This document shows positions 1 through 5,119 of a stretch of DNA of 5,126 nt, piece after piece. Below the pieces are notes generated by a model. That model was not told the DNA's origin, did not search any database, and was given only the letters and a program-made list of their open reading frames with translations. This stretch comes from Lachnospiraceae bacterium. Its GTDB lineage: Bacteria; Bacillota; Clostridia; Lachnospirales; Lachnospiraceae. Both the position numbers and the translations under genes were made by a program. The stretch spans positions 1 to 5,126 of the forward strand of contig DNAD01000306.1 of NCBI GenBank assembly GCA_003484785.1, in the 5' to 3' direction. How positions within the stretch are numbered: position 1 is the stretch's first letter; each line of letters starts with the position of its first letter.

Positions 1-21
1 AAAATGGCTTATTATCTGCAA

Positions 22-1923
22 TCATACCCCCGTACTGTTTATCAGCCTGTCGTATATCTCCTGCATGACCGACATCATCTTTGCCGCAAGGTTATAGGCT
101 TCCCTGAATTTCACAAGGTTCAGGGCCTCCTCGTCATTATCCACTCCCGAGACCATTTTCCTCTGGTTTGAGATCGAATTGCTTATGTCGGTGTAATTCT
201 GCTCGAAGGAAGAGGCAGCACCGGCGTTTAAGGCTATGTCCGCGGTAATGGTCTGTAAAAATTCCTGTGCGCTGCAGCCTCTGAAATTAACCTTGGACTT
301 GTCGGTTTTTACCGTCTTCATCTTTTCGACGATATCCTGGGTATCCTGACCGTCGGACCAGTTCGTATAGGTCAGGAAATTGTCCACGTTCTTAAGCATG
401 CTCGGATTGACCTGAACAGTCGATGATGTGATTTGATAATAATTATCTCCGTCGGATTTGTAAACAGTATTTGTCTTTCTCGATCCATCACTGTTATACT
501 CATCATCGAGCTTGTTATAGCCCTCATCAGCGGTCTTTTTTACTGCAAACAAAACCTCCGCATTCTTTCCGTCCTTATCCTTTGCCGTCTTCTCGATATC
601 GTTCATGGCCCCGGCAAAATGCCTTAGCCATTCATTCATCTGTTCCTGATAGTAGGGAATACCCATGTAGTTAACGCTGGTACCGATGCTCGCCTCCCTG
701 TCTTTATAGCTGGTAAGGTCAGTATCCGATATTACGGTAAAGGTACAGCTTCCATTGGTATTCATTTCCCAGCCGGTATATTTTACCATTTTATTACCGA
801 GTCTCAGTCCTTCTCCGTCCTCAGAGCTGGCCGGCACGGTAAATTTGTTTATATCCTTGAGATAGTCATAATCCGAGGTATCCACGGTTACCTTATATGA
901 GTTTTTTGTCTTACCGTCAGTGTCAACTACCGATCCCTGAGGCGTGACCGCATTGATCTTCCCATGAAAATACTCATCATTATTCCCGTCTCTGATATCT
1001 ATGAGCCCCTTAAGCTCCCCGCTTAGGTTCTTTCCGTAAAGGTTAAAATCAAGTCCGTTGGACCATGTGAGGTCAAAAAGCCCTTCTGCGTCCGACTGGT
1101 TTACCTTACTGGTCCTTGCGGTTACTTCAAGAGTATTGTAATTATATCTGTCTACCAGAATCTGTCCGCCGGCGATGCTTACCACGTAATTGTTCATTCC
1201 GGACTTCTCGGCATTCGCGCCCTTTCCGCCCTCCTCGGTATAGATAGGAGTCTCTTCAACCTCGACGGTCACGATCTTTGAAAGCTCGTCAATAAGCAGC
1301 GATCTCTTGTCCCGCAGCTCGTTGGCCACCACCCTGTTGCACTCGATCATGTTTATCTGCTTATTGAGGGTAGCGATCTGGGAGCCCAGAGCGTTTATCT
1401 GCTCCGCCTTGTTCTTTATCTGAGAGTTGGCATCCTCCTGAAGCTTCCTCAGGTTTGTGGACATTTCCTTGAAATAATTGCAGAGATTTCCCGCCTGTCC
1501 CAGGAACTGTTCCTTTACCGTATCGTCCCCTGCGCTCTTATAGACCTCATCCAGGGATGAGAAAACGTCGCTGAAGATGGTATTGAACCCTCTCATGGTA
1601 TCGGTCTCGTTGAAATAGTCCTCGATCTGGAACATATAGGACTTGCGTTCTTCGTATATTCCCAGGGTAGAGTTGGAATTCCAGTACTTGAGATCGTAAT
1701 ACTCGTTCCTGATCTGGTCGATGGAGAGCGCGTTGACGCCTGCCCCGGCCATTCCGTAGGTCGTGCGCAGCCTCAGGGCGTCCGCAGCCTGCTGTGTCAC
1801 CTTCTGCCTGGAATATCCCTCCGTCTCTATGTTCGATATATTGTTTCCGGTCGTGTTAAGCCATGCATTGGCCGCCTGCAGCCCCGTATATGCAATATTT
1901 AATCCAAAAAATGTTGAAGGCAT
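22..1923 (-). CDS. flgK: Flagellar hook-associated protein 1 (FlgK), second paralogue
   Basis: 633-residue FlgK-family protein, exported through the flagellar type III system to form the junction between hook and filament. Residues about 7-42 form the N-terminal rod/hook domain, with LNTTGNNISNIETEGYSRQ at 22-40. The C-terminal domain is at about 590-630 (SGVDNDEEALNLVKF then AYNLAAKMM). Long helical, coiled-coil-like stretches lie at about 90-215 and 570-590, and SGELKGLIDIRDG at 301-313 is the usual FlgK mid-region motif. About 100 residues at 323-422, rich in Asp, Thr, Lys and Gly, separate that motif from the next helix (QEQMNEWLRHFAGAMNDIEK) and look like an extra surface domain. There are four cysteines (148, 195, 393, 550), unusual for an axial protein. 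The ATG at 1923 has an SD AAAGGTGG seven bases upstream. It lies 141 bp after the first flgK, separated by hairpins. The family is certain; whether this copy replaces, mixes with or caps the other is unknown. Confidence 0.93.
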   Translation of the reverse strand: MPSTFFGLNIAYTGLQAANAWLNTTGNNISNIETEGYSRQKVTQQAADALRLRTTYGMAGAGVNALSIDQIRNEYYDLKYWNSNSTLGIYEERKSYMFQIEDYFNETDTMRGFNTIFSDVFSSLDEVYKSAGDDTVKEQFLGQAGNLCNYFKEMSTNLRKLQEDANSQIKNKAEQINALGSQIATLNKQINMIECNRVVANELRDKRSLLIDELSKIVTVEVEETPIYTEEGGKGANAEKSGMNNYVVSIAGGQILVDRYNYNTLEVTARTSKVNQSDAEGLFDLTWSNGLDFNLYGKNLSGELKGLIDIRDGNNDEYFHGKINAVTPQGSVVDTDGKTKNSYKVTVDTSDYDYLKDINKFTVPASSEDGEGLRLGNKMVKYTGWEMNTNGSCTFTVISDTDLTSYKDREASIGTSVNYMGIPYYQEQMNEWLRHFAGAMNDIEKTAKDKDGKNAEVLFAVKKTADEGYNKLDDEYNSDGSRKTNTVYKSDGDNYYQITSSTVQVNPSMLKNVDNFLTYTNWSDGQDTQDIVEKMKTVKTDKSKVNFRGCSAQEFLQTITADIALNAGAASSFEQNYTDISNSISNQRKMVSGVDNDEEALNLVKFREAYNLAAKMMSVMQEIYDRLINSTGV

Positions 1924-1930
1924 TCACCCA

Positions 1931-1938
1931 CCACCTTT
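1931..1938 (-). promoter_or_regulatory. Ribosome binding site of flgK copy 2, abutting the hairpin element
   Basis: AAAGGTGG on the minus strand (one mismatch to AAAGGAGG), seven bases before the ATG at 1923. It begins two bases after the base of the T-bulge hairpin at 1941-1968, so folding or unfolding of that hairpin could affect ribosome access or protect the mRNA. Confidence 0.65.
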
Positions 1939-1940
1939 CC

Positions 1941-2018
1941 GCGCCAATCAGCTCTGCTGATTGTGCGCTTCGGAACAAACAATCGTTTGTTCCGTTGCAG
2001 TCGGCTTTGACGACTGCA
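1941..2018. repeat. Three-hairpin intergenic element, copy A
   Basis: Three adjoining inverted repeats fill 78 bp of the flgK-flgK spacer. Hairpin 1 (1941-1968): GCGC plus CAATCAGC, loop TCT, GCTGATTG, one unpaired T at 1964, then GCGC, giving 12 pairs. Hairpin 2 (1971-1994): CGGAACAAAC, loop AATC, GTTTGTTCCG, a perfect 10-bp stem. Hairpin 3 (1996-2018): TGCAGTCG, seven-base loop, CGACTGCA. Order, sizes, the unpaired T and the seven-base loop match the element before flgM although most stem bases differ. No U-tract follows any stem, so these are not ordinary terminators. The function is unknown; a mobile or dispersed repeat, or a structured mRNA leader, are the main options. Confidence 0.8.
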
Positions 2019-2019
2019 T
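1948..2019 (-). other. Possible 23-codon leader ORF before flgK copy 2
   Basis: An ATG at 2019 with GAGG five bases upstream opens a 23-codon frame (starting MQSSKPTATEQ, ending EAHNQQS) that stops with TGA at 1950-1948, inside the first stem of the hairpin element and 24 bases before the flgK copy 2 ATG. It runs through all three hairpins. The composition looks dictated by the inverted repeats, so it may be accidental; the well-spaced SD is the only positive sign. Confidence 0.2.
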
Positions 2020-2031
2020 AATTTCCTCTTT

Positions 2032-2056
2032 CGCCAATTTGCTTGCAAATTGTGCG
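2032..2056. repeat. Single T-bulge hairpin beside copy A
   Basis: CGC plus CAATTTGC, loop TT, GCAAATTG, an unpaired T at 2053, then GCG. This is the same plan as the first hairpin of the two three-hairpin elements, including the position of the unpaired T. It is directly followed on the plus strand by ATTACC, as is the element before flgM. In the mRNA it comes just after the stop of flgK copy 1 (2065) and is followed at once by AAAGAGG. Confidence 0.75.
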
Positions 2057-2064
2057 CATTACCT

Positions 2065-3786
2065 CTACGCTCCCAGTCTGTTCAGGAGATGATCTATCAT
2101 GTCATTTACCGTATTTATGTACCTGCTTGCCGCGTTGAAGGCATTCTGGAATTTTATCATGTTCTGCAGCTCTTCATTGGAGGAAACTCCCATGATCTGC
2201 TGGCGGCTGTTGTCTATCTGCGTCGCCGTCTGGTTCTGGCTTTCCGACATGCTCTTATATATGTAGCCCGCCGTGGAAAGAGAGCCGACCATATCGGAAT
2301 AAAGGTCGATAAAGTTACTCTTTTTGGTAACGTTGGGGTTTAGTATGCTTCCCTGTGTGCTGAAGGCCTCCGCCAGTGCGTCAGCCTTGGTCTGGTCCAC
2401 GTTTTTATCCGCTGTCGTAAAGTTCCTGTCGGGATAGCCTAAAAGGGTGGGCTCCTTTAAGAGCTCGGGGTTTATCTTAATATTTGCGATGGTATACATC
2501 GATGTGGTATCACCGGGAGATTTCGTAGTATCCTCTTTTGTATATTGACCGGTTGAGTCATATCTGTCCGATCCCAGTCTTACAAAGAGTTCCTTGGGCT
2601 GCTTTGCGGGATCCGTATATAATGCCTGTTTATCCGCAGGAACCTCATGAATATCCGCTCCAATATTGTCCGGATCGGTCAACTCGGTCGCATATACCGT
2701 ATCCTCCCCCGCCAGTATATTATTCACATGCGTTACGACCCCGTGTATGAGATTATCAAACTCCGCCATGGTGTTCATCAGTACGGAATTCGCCGTAGCC
2801 ATCTTACCGGTTCCGTCATCTTTTACTTCCCCTCTGTTATAGAGGTTCTCATCCTGAATATCTGTATAGTTTGCTCTTCTGTCGCCTCTTGCAAGAACTA
2901 TCGCCTTGAGGGAGCCCACATTTGTGTTTAACTTGGTGGATATCTCCTGGTTGCAGTTGAATACCTCCATGTCGTTAAAGGAGCTCCATATCGGCGTATG
3001 GAAACCGGTATTCGGATCGGTCTTTACTCCCATTTCAAATACTTTGGTCTTGCCGGCTATTACGAAGCTTACTCCCTCAAAGGAAACATCCACCGCTCCC
3101 ACGGGGTTCTCTTCGCTGGTAATATTTCCGAGCTTTCCCAGCTCGTCCAGGCATTTGTTCCTGGCATCCCTTATATCGTTAGCCTCCTCCGAGCCAACCT
3201 CCACTCTGACGATCATGTCGTTATATTTGGAGATCTGCTGGCCGAGGTCATTTATCTGCTCGATTACGTCCTTTATCTGGGCGTTTAAGTTGTCCTGGTA
3301 ATCCTTAAGGCCGTTGTATACGGCCTGTGCCCTGTCCAGAAACTGTGAAGCACAGGAGACGAACTGTCCCTCCGTAACGGCGCTGGCAGGATCCTTCTGA
3401 AGCTCCTCAACCGAGGTCCACAGGTTGGTCAGTGAGGATTTAAAGGAGGCTCCCGTCAGCTCGCCAAGGAAGGTATCTATCTCATTTGTGGTTTCATAAT
3501 ATGTATCATAAAAAGATGCTCTTCCGACCTCTCTGCGATAGGAGGTATCCAGAAAACCATCTCTTACCTGCCTGACCTTGGAATATTCCACACCGAGCCC
3601 CGACTGCATCTTTGAGATCGCCGCCGTTCCCGTCACGGGGTTGTACACCCGGTCTCCCTGCAAGACCTGCTGCCTTACATATCCCTGGGTCTCGATATTT
3701 GAAAGGTTATGAGCCGTTGTATTTAGCGCGTTCTGGCTGGTCTGTACTCCCGACTGGCCGACATATAATCCACCGAATAAACTCAT
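2065..3786 (-). CDS. flgK: Flagellar hook-associated protein 1 (FlgK), first paralogue
   Basis: 573-residue FlgK-family protein forming the hook-filament junction outside the cell. It opens with MSLFGGLYVGQSGVQTSQNA, followed by LNTTAHNLSNIETQGY at 21-36, the rod/hook N-terminal motif. A helical coiled-coil-like region spans about 90-215. The C-terminal domain at about 528-571 contains MGVSSNEELQNMIKF and ends NDMIDHLLNRLGA. The reading frame is open upstream to 3840, but the ATG at 3786 is chosen: FlgK proteins begin at this MSLFGGL-type motif, and AGGGAG lies six bases before it. This start leaves a 25-bp gap after flgN instead of an overlap. The middle (about 290-480) is poorly alignable by eye with the other FlgK and lacks its roughly 100-residue insertion. 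Three cysteines (145, 212, 278) are present. Adjacency to flgN fits, since FlgN is the FlgK/FlgL chaperone. The family is certain; which copy is the main HAP1 cannot be told from sequence alone. Confidence 0.93.
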   Translation of the reverse strand: MSLFGGLYVGQSGVQTSQNALNTTAHNLSNIETQGYVRQQVLQGDRVYNPVTGTAAISKMQSGLGVEYSKVRQVRDGFLDTSYRREVGRASFYDTYYETTNEIDTFLGELTGASFKSSLTNLWTSVEELQKDPASAVTEGQFVSCASQFLDRAQAVYNGLKDYQDNLNAQIKDVIEQINDLGQQISKYNDMIVRVEVGSEEANDIRDARNKCLDELGKLGNITSEENPVGAVDVSFEGVSFVIAGKTKVFEMGVKTDPNTGFHTPIWSSFNDMEVFNCNQEISTKLNTNVGSLKAIVLARGDRRANYTDIQDENLYNRGEVKDDGTGKMATANSVLMNTMAEFDNLIHGVVTHVNNILAGEDTVYATELTDPDNIGADIHEVPADKQALYTDPAKQPKELFVRLGSDRYDSTGQYTKEDTTKSPGDTTSMYTIANIKINPELLKEPTLLGYPDRNFTTADKNVDQTKADALAEAFSTQGSILNPNVTKKSNFIDLYSDMVGSLSTAGYIYKSMSESQNQTATQIDNSRQQIMGVSSNEELQNMIKFQNAFNAASRYINTVNDMIDHLLNRLGA

Positions 3787-3792
3787 ATTCTT

Positions 3793-3798
3793 CTCCCT
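3793..3798 (-). promoter_or_regulatory. Ribosome binding site deciding the flgK copy 1 start
   Basis: AGGGAG read on the minus strand, six bases before the ATG at 3784-3786. It supports the internal methionine, where FlgK homology begins, over the upstream methionine at 3840, which would overlap the end of flgN by 29 bases and add 18 residues without family resemblance. Confidence 0.7.
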
Positions 3799-3811
3799 GT
3801 CCCGGTCTTCT

Positions 3812-4330
3812 TTACTGTTTAGCGTCAAAGCCTCCGCCAAAGCTTCCGAGGACTTCCCCGGTTCCGTAGCCCCTTCTGCCGTAATTGGCGGTCTCCGGAG
3901 CCTGCCTCAGCGACTGTATCATGTTAAGGTCAAATTCCACCATCTCAAGCGAGTGGGTTATCAGATCCTGATTGTGTTCGTTGATCTTTCTTACGTTTCC
4001 TACCGCTTCCTTCAGTCTGTCATGGATCACCGACAGTCTTTTCTGCTCCTCGGGCTGCTTTCCCAGCATCCGGATGAGGTTCGTAAGCTTCAGGCTTTCA
4101 ACGTCCTTATTCAATACCTCTGCTATGTCCTTTGTGACGGATTCTCTTTTATTCTCCAGAGCGCCTATCCTGTCGACTACCAGCTGCTCCTTATCCGATA
4201 TCCTTGTCAGCTCCGCGATATTTCCCGAAACGATCACAGGGGTCTTGTCCGTAGAGAGAACAAGCAGCTCTTCGTAAAGCTTACACTCCTGCTCAAGCGT
4301 ATCCATCAGATCTTCCATTAAGCTTGCCAC
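3812..4330 (-). CDS. flgN: Flagellar export chaperone FlgN family
   Basis: 172-residue, largely alpha-helical and highly charged cytoplasmic protein of the FlgN family, which binds the C-terminal helices of the hook-associated proteins FlgK and FlgL and delivers them to the flagellar export gate. Visible features are an N-terminal helix (MASLMEDLMDTLEQECKLYE), the TPVIVSGNIAELTRI segment at 30-44 typical of the family, a central helical pair to about residue 135, and a C-terminal tail with EMVEFDLNMIQS, APETANYGRRGYG, a glycine-rich stretch and a final FDAKQ. The favoured start is GTG at 4330 with GGGAG seven bases upstream. An in-frame ATG at 4318 has its own AGGTGG eight bases upstream and would remove only four residues. 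It lies between flgM and flgK, the usual order in Firmicute flagellar loci. The family call rests on motifs and context, without a search. Confidence 0.9.
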   Translation of the reverse strand: MASLMEDLMDTLEQECKLYEELLVLSTDKTPVIVSGNIAELTRISDKEQLVVDRIGALENKRESVTKDIAEVLNKDVESLKLTNLIRMLGKQPEEQKRLSVIHDRLKEAVGNVRKINEHNQDLITHSLEMVEFDLNMIQSLRQAPETANYGRRGYGTGEVLGSFGGGFDAKQ

Positions 4331-4342
4331 CTGTCAGCTCCC
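4327..4342 (-). promoter_or_regulatory. Two possible ribosome binding sites for flgN
   Basis: Read on the minus strand, GGGAG (4342-4338) is seven bases before the GTG at 4330. AGGTGG (4332-4327), which overlaps that GTG, is eight bases before the ATG at 4318. The first match is part of a purine run beginning near 4349. The GTG start is preferred because MASLMEDL looks like a natural FlgN beginning, but both are usable. Confidence 0.5.
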
Positions 4343-4414
4343 TCCCCCGTTTTTCTAATAAGTGATATTGACCGCTGTATTTTGATGAAGCTGCTGTATA
4401 CTTCCTGCCGGCCG

Positions 4415-4699
4415 TCAGAATACCACCTTCTCCTGATACTTCTCTAAAAGCCTGGATGCAAAATCACTGCTGTCAACGCTGTAGGTTCCTGCGGCCAGCT
4501 GCTCCTTTATGGGCCTTACCTTGTCCTCTCTCACATCGGAAACACCGTTTAACGCCTGCCTTGCCGTCTGAAGATCCTTGCCGAAGCCGGATATCTGGAT
4601 AGAGTCAGGCTGATACGCCGTCTTTCCCACTGCGTTCGGCCTCGAAACGCTCTTCGGCTTGTAGATCTGATTGATACCGTTATATCCCTCGATACGCAT
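4415..4699 (-). CDS. flgM: Anti-sigma-28 factor FlgM
   Basis: 94-residue FlgM. It binds sigma-28 (SigD/FliA) in the cytoplasm and keeps late flagellar genes off until the hook-basal body is complete, when FlgM is exported or otherwise removed. The N-terminal half (1-30, with IYKPKSVSRPNAV) looks disordered, as in known FlgM proteins. The sigma-binding region follows: DSIQISGFGKDLQTARQAL at 32-50, then VREDKVRPIKEQLAAGTYSV at 56-75 and ASRLLEKYQEK at 81-91. The length is normal for the family. The ATG at 4699 has a perfect AAGGAGG eight bases upstream. It is the first gene of the cluster and is preceded by a roughly 170-base leader with hairpins and a sigma-28-like promoter, so negative feedback through its own target sigma factor is likely. 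An 84-bp gap separates it from flgN. Confidence 0.93.
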   Translation of the reverse strand: MRIEGYNGINQIYKPKSVSRPNAVGKTAYQPDSIQISGFGKDLQTARQALNGVSDVREDKVRPIKEQLAAGTYSVDSSDFASRLLEKYQEKVVF

Positions 4700-4749
4700 G
4701 AAAACTACCTCCTTTTATACTTCCATGTAAATGTCACATACTCCTTTAT

Positions 4750-4828
4750 GTGCCGATTTGCAAGCAAATCGTGCACTTAGGCTCAAACTTTAGTCTGAGC
4801 CGATCCGATCCGTTTCATGGATCGGATC
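4750..4828. repeat. Three-hairpin intergenic element, copy B (flgM leader)
   Basis: Hairpin 1 (4750-4776): GTGC plus CGATTTGC, loop AA, GCAAATCG, an unpaired T at 4772, then GCAC. Hairpin 2 (4780-4801): GGCTCA, one mismatch, then ACT and its complement and TGAGCC, a short-looped stem. Hairpin 3 (4802-4828): GATCCGATCC, seven-base loop, GGATCGGATC, a perfect 10-bp stem. The element is 79 bp, against 78 bp for the copy before flgK copy 2, with the same order and spacing. It lies inside the predicted flgM 5' leader, 51 bp from the flgM start, and on the mRNA strand is followed by AAAGGAG (4747-4741). The true flgM SD is a separate AAGGAGG at 4714-4708. Confidence 0.8.
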
Positions 4829-4879
4829 ATTACCTTTTTAAGGATTGCGCATCTGCATCAATTTTAATGTTCAATATCT

Positions 4880-4906
4880 TTATCGACTTATTTTCCCGTT
4901 TCTTAA
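4880..4906 (-). promoter_or_regulatory. Sigma-28 (SigD/FliA)-like promoter for the flgM cluster
   Basis: On the minus strand the -10 is GTCGATAA (4887-4880), one base from the sigma-28 consensus GCCGATAA. The -35 is TTAA at 4906-4903 with 15 bases between, or TAAG at 4905-4902 with 14; the consensus is TAAA with about 15. Transcription would start near 4870-4874 and give a leader of about 170 bases containing the three-hairpin element. flgM and hook-associated genes are known sigma-28 targets in both Bacillus and enterics, so context supports the match. The imperfect -35 keeps this a prediction. Confidence 0.6.
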
Positions 4907-4929
4907 CATACTATAAAACATTTTTCTCA

Positions 4930-4958
4930 ATTATAGATTCTTGTGCAATGCACACAAT
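4930..4958 (-). promoter_or_regulatory. Possible sigma-A promoter upstream of flgM
   Basis: A perfect TATAAT lies at 4935-4930 on the minus strand. A -35 is weak: ATTGTG at 17 bases or TTGTGT at 16 bases upstream. A 13-bp palindrome occupies the spacer, so an activator or repressor could act here. It would give a second, longer transcript beginning near 4923. It may instead be a chance match in an AT-rich stretch. Confidence 0.35.
4942..4954. promoter_or_regulatory. 13-bp palindrome, operator candidate
   Basis: TGTGCA and TGCACA flank a single central base, a perfect dyad without loop room. This suits a dimeric DNA-binding protein better than an RNA hairpin. It lies between the TATAAT and its presumed -35. 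No regulator can be named from the sequence. Confidence 0.35.
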
Positions 4959-5021
4959 TCAAACTGTTAAAAGGAAAAGAAAACCAGAAACACAACACCC
5001 GTATTTTGTAAGATATGCAGA

Positions 5022-5050
5022 TTGACGCTAAATTTAGAAATTGTTAAAAT
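5022..5050 (+). promoter_or_regulatory. Sigma-A-type promoter, divergent from flgM
   Basis: TTGACG (5022-5027), a 17-base spacer, then TAAAAT (5045-5050): five of six matches to each consensus box at optimal spacing. The predicted start is near 5057, the first base of the hairpin at 5057-5076. The transcript would read out of the window to the right and reach an SD-like AAAGGAG at 5120-5126, implying a divergent gene whose start codon lies just past the edge. Confidence 0.6.
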
Positions 5051-5076
5051 AAAAAAGCTCTGTATGCAAACAGAGC
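5046..5076 (-). terminator. Minus-strand terminator-like hairpin, or 5' hairpin of the plus transcript
   Basis: GCTCTGT (5057-5063) and ACAGAGC (5070-5076) form a 7-bp stem around a six-base loop. On the minus strand the stem is followed by six T residues (5056-5051) and then ATTTT, the form of an intrinsic terminator for a gene entering from the right. On the plus strand the same stem begins exactly at the predicted start of the divergent promoter, where it could act as a 5' stabilising hairpin. The two readings compete, and the T-tract overlaps the -10 box of that promoter. Confidence 0.5.
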
Positions 5077-5119
5077 ATAGCACTGCAATGGCATGGCGGT
5101 TGGCTGATCCTCCAAACAG

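Noticed and set aside
1941..2056. Spacer hairpins as rho-independent terminators or a CRISPR array
   Set aside because: No T-tract follows any stem on either strand. The units are palindromes of unequal sequence without unique spacers of constant length.
1856..2059. 67-codon minus-strand frame running through the hairpins into flgK copy 2
   Set aside because: It overlaps the flgK copy 2 start in another frame, and its first half simply translates the inverted repeats. Its resemblance (ICKQI and a few later residues) to a plus-strand frame over the other element comes from palindromic DNA, not from a shared protein.
2986..2995. GCCGATAT, a sigma-28 -10 match on the minus strand inside flgK copy 1
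   Set aside because: No TAAA-like -35 lies about 15 bases upstream, and the bases encode an ordinary part of FlgK.
2906..3301. 131-codon plus-strand frame
   Set aside because: It lies wholly inside flgK copy 1 on the opposite strand. Like the other plus-strand frames over the four genes, it has leucine- and serine-rich shadow composition and no ribosome site.
4331..4414. Promoter or terminator between flgM and flgN
   Set aside because: No paired -35 and -10 boxes and no strong stem followed by T residues are visible. A short near-repeat of ATACAGC is not convincing.
4715..4739. ATG-TGA and a three-codon ATG frame between the leader hairpins and flgM
   Set aside because: The SD-like AAAGGAG is only one base from the first ATG, and such tiny frames are expected by chance.
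4750..5025. 91-codon plus-strand frame starting with GTG in the flgM leader
   Set aside because: The GTG lies at the base of a hairpin and has no ribosome site. The frame crosses three hairpins, the sigma-28-like promoter and AT-rich DNA and has no family resemblance.
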